From Riptortus pedestris (lineage: Eukaryota; Arthropoda; Insecta; Hemiptera; Alydidae), in contig CM032229.1 of the NCBI GenBank assembly GCA_019009955.1, positions 194,089,001 through 194,153,000 on the forward strand: a stretch of 64,000 nucleotides of DNA, in the 5' to 3' direction. Positions 11,861 to 25,185 of this stretch are shown in pieces; the first letter of the stretch is position 1; the number at the start of each line of letters is the position of its first letter. Position numbers and translations under genes: made by a program. The notes beneath the pieces were generated by a model. The model did no database searches, was not told where the DNA came from, and saw only the letters and a program-made list of their open reading frames with translations.

Positions 11861-12113
11861 TTCTGCGCCGGACTGGAAGGTCCTTGGGCCCTCGGCAAAT
11901 TAGCCTTGACCCCCCCCCCCCACCTCCTAGTGGAATGTTAGATACCAAAAATAATACAAACAATTTTTTATTTTGTAACAAATATATATATGTGTGTGTG
12001 TGTGTATACCATAGTATGTTTTTAATAAAAATATTTTTAATAGAAATTAATAAAATAAGTAGCTGAGACGTTGACTACTACGTCATATTAATATTTATTG
12101 TATAATTGTAATT

Positions 12114-12361
12114 GTAATGTATGCGGTATAAATATGTAATTGTATAAATGTGTGAGTATTGTAATGACAGTGGGCCGACTGTGACATCAACTAAATAAAG
12201 CCCAGGGATTGGCTACAACCCTTCACGCCACCTCCCAACTCTACTGCCCTTTTCCTGTTCCTGGTTCCTCCAGTCCTTCTGCCCATGTCCTAGAGTAACA
12301 TGTAACCTGCTGGGTTTCTCCAAACCCAATGTAGTTTTGTTTCATTTAACACCCGAGACAC
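12114..12361 (+). repeat. dispersed repeat, possible solo LTR (copy 1)
   Basis: About 245 bp closely similar to 51122-51350. Shared landmarks are TGTATG, a TATAAAT-like box, GTGGGCCGACTG, an AATAAAG signal, the CCAGGGATTGGCTAC block and the end CCCGAGACA. A TG start, a TATA box, a polyadenylation signal and a CA end are the layout of a small LTR, but no internal region is attached. Confidence 0.5.
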
Positions 12362-12700
12362 TCTAGTAATCAATTACAAAAATTAACAAATCTAGATATA
12401 TTTGTAATAATAATTAAGGACATTAGTTCCATACATGAACAATTTAAATAAATGAAAAAAAAACTAGTAAGAATTGCATTAATTGCTAAATACAATAGTA
12501 GCATTTGCCAATATACATATGTATCAGCGATGTATTTACAAATGCAAATAAATATTATTTGGGGTTTAATTAATAATAAAATTATTGCCTTCTTAAATTT
12601 AGGTTTTTTTTTCATTTGAGGTCCATGGGTCCCCTTAGTGCTGTGGGCCCTCGGGATTTCCGGACCTGGTCGTTAGTCATAATATGCTAGAATAAAAAAA

Positions 12701-13485
12701 AGTCCGTCACGCAGGGGCTGCGTAAACTAAGCAGATTTCCCTCGTGGAGTTTAGTAATAAATAAATATACATACTGCTAACACAACACCGTGAATAAATA
12801 CAAACGGAAATAAGAAATGTTTCATCCAATTTCAATAGCCTGCCGACAGGAAGCGTTAGGTTAGAAATGTAAACAAACGGGTCCCGCCTCACACCGGAAA
12901 GAAAAACAATTACTGAAATATATCAGAATATAACACATTAATTTTATTGAGAACTATTTACTATATCTAGTACTGTAATTAATAATGAGTCAGAATAATT
13001 GTTATCTCAATCAATAAAATTTTAGTAGTCCAAAAATTTAAGATGGGGGGGGGGGTCACCAGTACATATTTGCATGTATCTCGTATAATAAAGGTCTCTT
13101 GAATACAATTTTTGGTATTTAAACTTCCAATAATGAGATTTATTATGTATCAGAGTATTGTTTACGTAACATGAGTAGAAGTGGCGGTTTGGGGAAAACT
13201 GAAAAATGGAAATATCTCGGTTAATATTCAAGATAGAGAATAAATGTATATAACAATATTTATAGTAAATTTAATTTGCAATAAGATTGATTCTGTATAA
13301 TTTTTCGATCCGACGTATAGTAACGGAGATATTTCGAATTTTCGAAAATCCTCCCCTCTAAACCCCCCCTCCCACTGGTCCGATTTCAGCCGTTAACGAA
13401 CTTGATCTTTCTTTTTACATAAAACGCTTAAATATGAAGTTTGGTAAGGATTAAACAAAAATTGCGACCGCTAGAGCGGTAACAG

Positions 13486-13490
<5 letters not shown>
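12701..13490 (+). repeat. family A repeat copy
   Basis: Starts AGTCCGTCACGCAGGGGCTG, followed by CGTAAACTAAGCAGATTTCC. It runs to the CGACCGCTAGAGCGGTAACA landmark and the internal (TA)n at 13489-13547, where a Helitron-like element begins instead of the usual 3' half. Confidence 0.65.

Positions 13491-13547
<57 letters not shown>
13489..13547. repeat. (TA)n microsatellite
   Basis: Roughly 29 TA units joining a family A copy to a Helitron-like element. Confidence 0.95.
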
Positions 13548-13553
<6 letters not shown>

Positions 13554-14619
13554 GTAACCTCTGTCTGTACATTGATTTTTTTCGCGAAATTTCACGATAA
13601 CTTTTCGTTTCACATGTCATAGACACCATATCTGCATTTTGTTTCTTTCGTGTATGTTTGTTTGTTTGTTTGTTTGTTTGTTACCTTTTCACGCATTAAC
13701 GGTTGTACCGAATTTTATGAAACTTGGTATGTACATTACTACTTAGACTTTAGGCTATATTAATTTTCTTTGAGACGAACAGGAGTGGGGGTTATAAGGG
13801 AAGCCTGAAATTAAAAATAGCGATATTTCGTTTTCTATTGGTTTTTCGGCAAATATGCACATAACAAAAGTTGTTTATTTTGTTATTTAGAGTAACGTTT
13901 GTTATATACACTTTTGTCGTATACCGAAGTTTAAATGTGTTATACGCTAAAAATTATAGCGGGAGTCAACAATAATATTTGCCAAAAAAGACTCAACCGA
14001 ACTAAATAAAACTCGGTATGTGTATTAACAATGAGGCCTTCATTATAATAAGCAATACCAATATTTCTATGGATGGGCAGGAGTGGGGGTTATAAGGGAA
14101 GCCAGAAATTAAAAATAGCGATATTTCGTTTCCTATTGGTTTTTCCGCAAATATAAACATAACAAAAGTTGTTTATTTTGTTATTTGGAGTAACTTTTGT
14201 TATATACACTTTTGCCGTATACCTAAGTATAAATGAGTTATACGTTAAAACTTTAGCGGGCACTAACGGCTGAACCGAACTTAACAAAACTCGGTATGTT
14301 AATTAGCATTAATTCTTCCATGATAATAAGTTATATTAAAATTTTTAGGTTCGAACGGGAGGGGGGTTATAAGGGAGGCCTGAAATAAAAATTCACCATA
14401 TTTACATGTATAAGAGACGGGAAATATAAAAATATCGAAGACTGTGAAGAATTATAGAAAATAATTCTATTATTAGCAAATCACCGGCAACGACGGGTAT
14501 CAATCCTAAACACTGGGACGGGTAAATGTCAAAATATTGTGCAATGTAAAGCCTGCTAAAAATTACCATCACCATTCAGCCTCAAATGAATTCCCGGGCG
14601 AAGCCGGGTATCTGAGCTA

Positions 14620-14620
<1 letters not shown>
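13548..14620 (+). mobile_element. Helitron-like non-autonomous element, full length
   Basis: Begins AAAATTGTAACCTCTGTCTG after (TA)n. It ends with hairpin CCCGGGCGAAGCCGGG, TATCTGAG and CTAG (14617-14620), then T of the next (TA)n. Closely similar to the 4141-5239 copy over its whole length. No coding. Confidence 0.72.
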
Positions 14621-14674
<54 letters not shown>

Positions 14675-14675
<1 letters not shown>

Positions 14676-14801
14676 TTTTGAACGGACCTCATTTTCGACA
14701 TCTACTAGGTAGGATCGATGGACATTTGAAGAAAAATGTCGAAAATTCCGTCATGAGTACAACCTCAATAGCTGATTTCCCTTAAGGGAAATCTGCTAAA
14801 A
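14675..14801 (+). repeat. family A repeat, 3' half
   Basis: Starts after (TA)n with GTTTTGAACGGACCTCATTT. It ends with the palindrome GATTTCCCTTAAGGGAAATC followed by TGCTAAAA. Confidence 0.7.
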
Positions 14802-17266
14802 CGTCCGACATGCTGGGGCTGCGGAAACCTCCCCTTATCCTTCGCCACTCCCTATCCCCTTATCCTTCGCCACTCCCTACCCCCTTCTCCTTCGCCACTC
14901 CCTACCCCCTTATCCTTCGCCACTCCCTATCCCCTTATCCTTCGCCACTCCCTACCCCCTTATCCTTCGCCACTCCCTATCCCCTTATCCTTCGCCACTC
15001 CTTAGCACCTTATCCTTCGCCACTCCCTACCCCCTTATCCTTCGCCACTCCTTATCCCCTTATCCTTCGCCACTCCCTAGCCCCTTATCCTTCGCCACTC
15101 CTTATCCCCTTATCCTTCGCCACTCCCTACCCCCTTATCCTCCGCCACTCCCTAGCCCCTTATCCTACTCCACTCCCTACCCCCTTATCCTTCTCCACTA
15201 CCTACCCCCTTATCGTTCGCCACTCCGTTTCCCCTTATCCTTCGCCAATCCCTACCCCCTTATCCTTCGCCACTCCCTACCCCCTTATCCTTCGCCACTC
15301 CCTAGCCCCTTATCCTTCGCCACTCCTTATCCCCTTATCCTTCGTCACTCCCTACCCCCTTATCCTTCGCCACTCCTTATCCCCTTATCCTTCGCCACTC
15401 CCTACCCCCTTATCCTTCGCCACTCCATAACCCCTTATCCATCGCCACACCCTACCCCCTTATCCTTCGCCACTCCCTATCCCCCTTATCGTTGGCCACT
15501 CCCTACCCCTTATCCTTCGCCACTCCTTATCCCCTTATCCTTCGCCACTCCCTATCCCCTTATCCTTCGCCACTCCCTATCCCCTTATCCTTCGCCACTC
15601 CTTATCCCCTTATCCTTCGCCACTCCCTATCCCCTTATCCTGCGCCACTCCCCCTTATCCTTCGCCACTCCTTATCCCCTTATCCTTCGCCACTCCGTAC
15701 CCCCTTATCCTTCGCCACTACTTCTCCCCTTATCCTTCGTCATTCCCTAACCCCTTATCCTTCGCCACTCCATATCCCCTTATCCTTCGCCACTCCCTAC
15801 CCCCTTATCCTTCGCCACTCCCTACCCCCTTATCCTTCGCCACTCCTTATCCCCTTATCCTTCGCCACTCCCTACCCCCTTATCCTTCGCCACTCCTTAT
15901 CCCCTTATCCTTCGCCACTCCCTACCCCATAACCATCGCCACAACTTATCCCCTTATCCTTCGCCACTCCCTATCCCCTTATCCTTCGCCACTCCCTACC
16001 CCCTTATCCTTCGCCACTCCCTATACCCTTATCCTTCGCCACTCCCTATCCCCTTATCCTTCGCCACTCCCTATCCCCTTATCCTTCGCCACTCCCTACC
16101 CCCTTATCCTTCGCCTCTACTTAACCCCTTATCCTTCGCCACTCCTTATCCCCTTATCCTTCGCCACTCCCTATCCCCTTATCCTTCGCCACTCCCTACC
16201 CCCTTATCCTTCGCCACTCCCTACCCCCTTATCCTTCGCCACTCCCTACCCCCTTATCCTTCGCCACTCCTTATCCCCTTATCCTTCGCCACTCCCTATC
16301 CCCTTATCCTTCGCCACTCCCTATCCCCTTTTCCTTCGCCACTCCCTATCACCTTATCCATCGCCACTCCCTACCCCCTTAGCCTTCCCACAATTGCTAC
16401 CTATGCCTTCAGTGGAAATGATCTCAAGAAGTGAGTCAGACAGGGGCTGGCTGAACCAAACAAAATTCCGTCCTGCTGCTATATCACACTTCACATATTC
16501 TCTATTTATATGTGAAAACTCAATGAATAGAAGGGGTGGGGGGGGGCACTGAGTCCTCATAACGAATAAGTAGGCATAACTCACCTAATAATTGAATGAA
16601 TTGTAGCATTGGTAGTTTAACAAGATTGGCTCTATAACATTTCATGAAGCGACTCTTTATAACGGAGATAATTTGAATTTTCGAAGCCCCCCCCCCCTCT
16701 ACACTCCACCAATTCATCCAATAACAAATATGATCTTTAGTGTTAACTGAAACGGTTATACATCGGGGGTGGTATAGATAAAATAAACATTTATGAGTTA
16801 AGAACGTCAAATCTTAAACGATGACGCCATCACAAAACGTATTTGCATGTATCTTAGTCAGTATCAATTCAATGAAAACAATATTTAGTATTTACACTTA
16901 GAATAATTTGGTTCATTACTATTCCAACAAATGTCATATTGTTAATATGACGTGAGTTGTAGTAGGGGCTTACTTAAGGATGAAAGCTGAAAAATACAAA
17001 TATCTTGGTTAATATTTATGATAGAGAAAATATGTCTATGACAACATTTTTAGGTTTTTAATTTTCAATAAGATTGGTTATGCACATTTTTTCGATCCAA
17101 ATTGTGGAGATATCTCGAATTTTCCAAAGCCCCCCCCCCCCACCCACTGATCCAATTTCAGTCTGTAACGGACTTCATCATTCTTTATACATAAAACGTT
17201 TAAATATCAATTTTGGTAACGATCAAACAAAAATAGTGACCACTAGAGCGTGAACAGACAAAAACA

Positions 17267-17311
<45 letters not shown>

Positions 17312-17425
17312 ACAGTTTTTAACTTACCTCATTTTCGTGATTTCCTGCATACGATCGATGGAAATTTGTGGAAATATTTCGTAAATCATGAGTATAACAA
17401 TTCCATTAGGGGAAATCATCTAAAA
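14802..17425 (+). repeat. family A copy expanded by a 25-bp satellite
   Basis: Opens with a variant family A start (CGTCCGACATGCTGGGGCTG) directly after the preceding copy. Then comes the satellite array, then a diverged family A body (CTCATAACGAA, cytosine run at 16687, CACTAGAGCGTGAACAGACA), (TA)n at 17272-17300 and a decayed 3' half ending GGGGAAATCATCTAAAA. Confidence 0.55.
14823..16385 (+). repeat. 25-bp satellite array, about 62 units
   Basis: Tandem units of 25 bp with consensus CCCCTTATCCTTCGCC plus ACTCCCTAT, differing mainly at the CTAC/CTAT/TTAT junction. Because 25 is not a multiple of 3, three units (75 nt) give a 25-residue protein period. The long proline-rich open frames across 14810-15430 and 15492-15932 are therefore a repeat artefact and not a gene. 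Confidence 0.95.
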
Positions 17426-17429
17426 ACAG

Positions 17430-17850
17430 ATTACGATTTTAGTCATTCAGTTTCGAAATATGTCTCATATTATTTATCATTTCAGTCTTTCTGAATGTTG
17501 CAATGACGTCATTGGTGTAATTGTTAAAGCTTCTATTAGTACATGAAGAAGCAACCTCTTTGGCTTTGATTGTTTTCTGCCAGAGATAACAGTGGAACTG
17601 GATTTTCAAAGTCTAGTTTACTCCGATTTTCAAGCCTTTGCAATCTTTAGAAGTTATTCAGAGTTGCCGTCCGTCAATTTGAAGCTCTCGACGAGACCGG
17701 GCATTTGTTTTTAATATGAAGTTAATTGCTCCTTCAGAGTTCCAATGGTTTTAGTGTGAAACTGTGACTTTATGTCTTGGATGTGGTCTTTGGAACAGGA
17801 TTAATAAAAAATAATAATCTGTTGAGAGTTTTGGCTTTTTTATTAACAAC
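17430..17850 (+). promoter_or_regulatory. 5' flank and probable 5'UTR of mRpL28
   Basis: About 420 bp between the last family A copy and the mRpL28 start. No TATA box at a usual distance was recognised. Composition is more balanced than in the flanking repeats, as expected near a housekeeping promoter. The start site cannot be assigned. Confidence 0.35.
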
Positions 17851-17871
17851 ATGGCTTCAAGGATTGCTTCT
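17851..17871 (+). CDS. mRpL28: mRpL28 exon 1
   Basis: Seven codons (MASRIAS) ending in phase 0 at a consensus GTAAGT donor. Too short to be seen as an open frame; it is supported by the in-frame join to exon 2 and the basic leader it completes. Confidence 0.85.
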
Positions 17872-20351
17872 GTAAGTTTTGTGAATTTGTATTAAGGAGA
17901 ATGATTTTTTTTTTTTAAGATTATCCGTACTATTCTTACTTGGTTTGGTATATATATACTACAGGAGATATATGTACCTTAAAAACGAATTGCTGAAACG
18001 GGGTATTGTTTGTCTTTCACATTCTCTCTAATTTTGTACTGTGTTTATATCTTAAGTTATTTATTTCTCTTTTCAGGCCCGAAGACTTTATAAGTTTAAT
18101 AAAGGAACTGTTATTGACAATGAGGGATCACACCTGCCCGAATCATACAAGAAGTTCTACAAGGAATGGAAACTAAGCAAGCCTAAACCTGTTCATTATG
18201 TTCCTCCGCAGTCTGAGTGGTATCGTGATGAGAAAACAGGAGAAGTGTTAGTAATTTGATTCATGTTCGAGAAGTTCACTACATATTTATGATTAAGATT
18301 AAGATGGTTCAGTTGTTGAATGGGATTGAAATTAATTTACATTTGTATATTAACCCTCCGAGACATTTACATAACTCGCCCAGCAGCACTAAACATAACA
18401 GAAAAAATTTATAAACAACAAACATACTGAAATACAATTGTCCTATATTGGCTGGCAGGACACGAGGACCTTGGACTTAAGACAGCAGACTACCAGGCTG
18501 AACTAATTACTCAACAAACTCAATACACACAAACAAACTTGCGGTACCAAGACATAGTGAGACATATACTCCACCGAATCCTAGACAAATGGTAATCAGA
18601 ATGGATGAAAGTAAAGAACCACCTCCGCAGTATGGAAAGTACAATGAAGGAGTGGCCATCGAGCCATAGGAGTACTAGGTGGGAGCAAGTTGTTCTTGCC
18701 AGACTCAGGATCGGCCACACATAGACACTGTATGACAAGGACAGACAACCCTATATGCAAATACTGCAACAAGCACCTTACGATAAAACACATACTGACA
18801 GACTGCATCCAAAGAAAAAACCTTCACATACCCTACGATATGACAGAACTATTAACTGACAGCAACCAATATATTCCACAAATACTAACATATCTTAAAC
18901 ATATAAACATTTACAAACACATATAGTATAAAATAGAATAGGTCTACAGCATACTTAAAAATGATAAATTTTATTATATTCGTTTAGACAAAGCACGGAT
19001 ATGAGAAACACTCAGATATTTAAGGAATATTTTCCATACTATATGAATAAACTACAACCAAGCTGTAGATGAAGGAATAATTATATTATTCTAACTACCT
19101 CCTTAATAGAGATCTTGCCAATCACCATCGATGTGGGGCACACACCAAATAAATAAAATAAAACATTTGTATATAACAGCTTTAAGAAATGTTAGTAATT
19201 GAGCACTTCTTAAATGAATAAAAATTGTTGTCAACAGGATTATTTAAAATACATTTGTGTTTTTCTCCCCATAAATTATCCTTGGAAATACCAAGCTAAT
19301 TTTGACCCGTAGATAGCCAAGGAGGGGAGGGGTTCCTCTAATCCACAAATTTTTGTAGTTATTATTATTATTTATCAGCTAAATATCATTAGTTGTCTTG
19401 ACTTATTTATTAGGATGTATGCAGGCAGCATATTCTTAGTAATAATGTTTTTGTTCCCTTTTGTGGTAAAGTATATTAAAAGTCTAGTAAATTCGAGGTT
19501 GTGTAAGTAATGTGAGGTGAGGGAATCGCCAAATTGACGTTGAGAAACTCTGTAGACAGTCTCTACCATATTGTAATATAATAGTTCATATTAGTACATT
19601 TTTTTTTTTCTAATTTGCAGGAAGAGAGTTGAAGATGTTGCTATTCCACTGCGTTTCCCGGCAGAGTCGCATAGAGGTATCTGGGGGGGAGAAGGTGTGA
19701 TCCAAGGCTTCCAGAAGAGGGACAGGAACAAGCAGCGAGTACCTCACTTCTGGGTCCCGCACTTAGTCGAGTCGCTTGTCTACAGCGAGATTCTCAATAA
19801 ACACTTGTCGCTCACCGTCACCAACAGGACTATTGATCTCATAATCGACAACCATGGGTTCGATCATTATATTCTTAAGGTAATCATCAACACCTACCAT
19901 CACATCTTAATTTTGTACTTGAGTATTATTTAGAAAACAAATTGACAAATTGAGTCTAATATTAAAAAGGTCCATCACGTAGGGGCTGCGTAAACTAAGC
20001 AAATTTCCCTCGTGAAGTTTAACAATTGATAAATCTACGTCCTGGTAACACAATAGCACTGTCAGTCAACATCAACTGAATAACTACAAACGATTATAAG
20101 ACACCTCCAGAAGGGAAACGTCTGAAACGTAAACAAATAGGGGTGCCAAATTCTCAAAGGAAAGAAAAACAATTACTGAAATATATCAGAATATAACATA
20201 TTAATATTACTGAAAACTATTTACTATTTCTAAAACTATAATTTATAATGGATCAGAATAATTTTTATGTCAATCAATCAAATTTTAGTAGTGTCCTAGA
20301 ATTTAAGAAGGGGGGGGGGTCACCATAACATATTTGCATTTATCTCTTATA

Positions 20352-20398
<47 letters not shown>

Positions 20399-20544
20399 TG
20401 TTACCGCTCTAGCGGTCGCAATTTTTAGCAGATTTCCCTTAAGGGAAATCAGCTATTGAGGTCGTACTCATGACGCGAGTTTTGAAAAATTTCCTCAAAT
20501 GTCCATCGATCCTACCCAGGAGATGACGAAAATGAGGTCCGTTC

Positions 20545-20594
<50 letters not shown>

Positions 20595-21412
20595 CTGTTA
20601 ACGCTCTAGCGGTCGCAATTTTTGTTTAATCGTTACCAAACTTCATATTTAAGCGTTTTACGTAAAAAGAGAGATCAAGTTCGTTAATGGCTGAAATCGG
20701 ACCAGTGGGAGGGGGGATTTTTGAAAATTCAAAATATCTCCGTTACTATACGTCGGATCGAAAAATATTATAGAATCAATCTTATTGCAAATTAAATTTA
20801 CTATAAATATTGTTATATACATTTATTCTCTATCTTGAATATTAACTGAGATATTTGCATTTGTATTCTGCATGTGCTCGGCAGCAGTGGCTATGTTCGG
20901 ACTTTCCGCCGTGAGCTCTGGCGGCCGTTTTTGTAATTATTCGTCCCTCTCGTGAATAGGTTTAGAGGTTACTTACTACTACAGCTGTTATTAGGCAGAT
21001 TTCTCTATTGTAAAACTTCTCGTGGGAAATCTGCTTAGTTTACGCAGCCCCTGCGTGACGGACTTTTATTGTATGTAGATAGTGTATAGTATAGATACTA
21101 TATATATAATTTTGAACGGACCTCATTTTTGTCATCTCCTAGGTAGGATTGATGGACATTTGAAGAAATTTTTCAAAAATTGCGACATGAGTGCGACCTC
21201 AATAACTGATTTCCCTCAAGTGAAATCTGCTAAAAATGCAGGTTAATATTCAAGCCAGAAAAAAAAAAAATGTATATTACATCATTTATAGGAAATTCCA
21301 TATTAAATAAGATTGGTTTTATAACATTCATGAAGCGACTCTTTATAACGGAAATATTTCAAATTTTCAATGCTCCCCCTTACTGGTCTGATTTCAACAG
21401 TTAGCAAAATTG

Positions 21413-21444
<32 letters not shown>

Positions 21445-23524
21445 GTAACCTCTGTCTGTACATTGATTTTTTTCTCGAAATTTCATGATACTTTTTTGTT
21501 TGAAATGCCATTGACCCATTGGCCAAGAAAGGCCTGAAAGAAAAATTGCGATATTTTATTTCCTATTGCTTTGTCGGCAAACATGCACATAGCAGAAGTT
21601 GTATATTTTTTTATTGAAAGTAACTTTTGCTACATACACTACTGTCGTAAACCAAAATATAAACAAGATATATGCTAAAAACTATAGCAGATATCAACAA
21701 TTTTATTGGGTACAAAAGACTGAACCAAACTAAACAAAACTCAGTATAAAAGACTAAGCTGATCTAAAGGAAACTCAGTATCTGGGTTAGTATTAACTCA
21801 TCCTTGGTTATAATCTATATGAACATTTTTAGGAACAAACTTGATTGGGGCTGTAATGGAGGAATGAAATGAAAAATCACAATATTTTGTTTTCCATTGG
21901 TTTTTCGGCAAACATGCTCATAACATGGTTTATATATAATAAACATGCACACATGTGGTTTATTTTTAGTAACTTTTGTTATTACACTTATGTTGTATAA
22001 GGAAGTATAAACGAGTTACACGCTAAAAACTATAGCGGGAGTCAACAACTTCATTGGGCACAAAAGACTGAACCGAACTAAACAAAACCAGGTTTGCGAA
22101 TTCATCTACTTCTCCATGAAAGTAAGTGATATCACCATTTCTTGGGGTGAGCAGGAGTGCCCCCCCCCCCAAGAAGGTTGCTTATTTATCTACATGTCCC
22201 ATGCAATTTAGCATATCACATGCAGTTGAAGTATCTTGCAGAAGTTATTTATAAATCATTATATAAACAATTAACAAAAATAATGTTAAATAAAAACAAC
22301 ATATAAAGAGAAAATCGTTAGCCTTAATATAATAATTATTGGTTATTCGTAATACTTTAAGTTGTTATCAGTTGTAATAAGTATTCAACCTATTAATTGT
22401 ATCAAAAGCATGTTCTGCAAATATTTTAAGCATATTATTTTATTTTGAAAACAGCTTATCTTCTCCAATTGGAAATTTGACTTTTTGTCATTTGTTAGTC
22501 AGTAGTCTGCAATCATATATTAAGTGTTGACATGTTTTCTGAGTTGTTTAATCAAAAGGGCAAGTATTGTTCTTGTTTTTGTTGAATAGGTGGTAGTAAG
22601 AATTTAATGAACCATCTCCTTTTACTAATTGTGTTATGTAGAAGTCTGTATGTATTTGCTGCTGAAATATGTGTCAATGCTTGAAATCAAAAATTTTAAA
22701 TGTTGTCCTTTGTTAGTTACAGTCCATTGTTGTTGCCACTTTTGAATTAGGTGGGCTTTGAAAAATAGAAAAATAGATGGTGAAATGAGATTACTAGTGT
22801 GTTGTTTCAGTATGTGGAAAGCTTGCTTAGTTTACACAGCCCCAGTGGCCCGGAACTTAAATATAATACGCAAGTTCCTTTTTCTTGTAGGAATGTAATG
22901 TTGCGTAACATTGAGTTCATTAATTAAATTTGTTGTTTCAGAGTAAAGCATGTGATTTGCAGTCGAGCCTTGCTGTAAAACTGAAGAGGAAGCTGCTCTT
23001 AGCTCTGCTCAACAAGGATCTGTATCCTGACGACCCGATCAAGGCTACTCAAGTCTATGACAAATACAAGCACTACCTTCATGGTGTAAGCATTTATTTA
23101 TATTGCTTCATTTTACAAAGCAAAGACAGTATTGTTATCACAAACATTTTCAGATTTCAACGAAATTATCTGTTCTGACCCGGCCTAAACCCATTTTGAC
23201 TAGTTTTGGCATGACATCTGTATGTATCTTGCATAACTCACCTTACCATCTTGAAATATCATATTTAGGGCTTTTGTACCGTCCACTCTTGCATCTACCT
23301 TTTTCATCTAAAGCAAAAAATTGGAAGGATGGGTTTAGAGGGGTCAAAAATAAAAAGTTGCACATTTTTTTCATTCTTATTAGAGATTAAAAAAAAATGT
23401 TATAGACCCAATTTTAGCAGATTTCCCTTATGGGTTGTACTCATGGCCTGATTTTAAAAAAATGTCTTCAATTATCCATTGATCCTAACAAGTAGATGAT
23501 GAAAATGAGGTCCGTTCAAAATTT

Positions 23525-23569
<45 letters not shown>

Positions 23570-24092
23570 CTGTGTGTGTTAATTTAAAACGGACCTCACT
23601 TTCGTCATCTCCTGCATAGGATCGATGAATATTTATCAAAATTCATGTCATGAGTACAATCTCAGTAGCTGATTTCTCTTGAGTTAATCTAATAGTTATA
23701 TTTAAAAATGTTATCTAATGAACCAACTATAATTTATTGTTAATTTAGTAATAATGTTTTGCATTTTAGTATACGGAAGAAGACATAGACTGGTATGGTT
23801 GGACAATCGACGAAGCTTTGAGGAAATGGGAAACAGAGACAGAAACAGAGCCTGTCCCAGTCAAGCTTCGGCTCCGAAAGCAATTACTGGCCCAGCTTGC
23901 TTCTCCTCCTCCCCAAGCAGACCTTGAAGAGGAAGACTCTACCGAAAAAAGGTCCTTCTCATATTCTTTTAGCTGTTTTTCTTTTAAAAAGTAGCTTTTG
24001 ACAATGCTCACATGACATAAATTCCTCAACTCTTCTCTAATCATACTAAATCAACACTAACTTGGAGTCCTAAAATTTTACACACACACACG

Positions 24093-24147
<55 letters not shown>

Positions 24148-24677
24148 TCGCGGACAAAAAAAAAGGCGCACCTACAATTTTAAACATAAAACTACAATTA
24201 TCAGTGATCAGTCGTGCTACTGGTTTTATCATGACGCTATATGTACCTTGACACTTTCTTGTCAATAATCCGAAGTGGTATTAGGATCCCAAAGAATTAT
24301 GTTGGAGATAAGACTGCTGAATTCTGTAATCCACGTTTCATTAGTACACGTCTGGCTCTGTCAGTTCGGCGGTGATTCAAGCTAGAGGGGGTAACACACG
24401 GTACTAAACCGAGGTAAAAGAAATTCCCATAATTTTTGTTTTGAAATCGTACAGAAATTTTTTTATTTTGTTGTTTTACCAAAATTACTTTTTGTGTATT
24501 AAATTTTATTGTGCGCTTACTTCATTTGTTTTTTGGTTTTTCTCTATTTTACCCAGTACCTATATAAATTCTTAGATAAAATAATAAATAAAAAAAAAAA
24601 ATCGGTATGATTTTTGGTATACTTAGTTGAGAAATTGTAGACGAAAATGTAGGTGCGCCGTTTTTTTTGTCCACGAG

Positions 24678-24749
<72 letters not shown>

Positions 24750-25117
24750 TCCGTAACGCAGGGGCTGCGTAAACTAAGCAGATTTCTCACGCGAAGGTTT
24801 TCAATAGATAAATATACATACAGGTAACTCTACCGTGAATAAATACAAACGGTAATGAGAATCTTTCAGTCAATTTACAATACAAGTTAGTAATCTCTAA
24901 AACGGAAAACGGCTGAATTGTAAACAAAAAGGCCAGCTAACCTCGTAGTGCTGAATATATAGATAGACTAGAAAGACAAACGATTAATGAAATACACCTG
25001 AATATAACATATTAATTTTATTGAAAACAATTTACTAAGTTAGTACTGTAATTCCCGTTTCCGATTTCAGCCGTTAACGAACTTGATCTTCTTGAACTCG
25101 AAATATCGAGTTAACGG

Positions 25118-25185
<68 letters not shown>

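Noticed and set aside
14810..15932. Long proline/leucine-rich open frames (206 and 146 codons)
   Set aside because: They are translations of the 25-bp satellite; no codon-position bias and a unit length not divisible by three.
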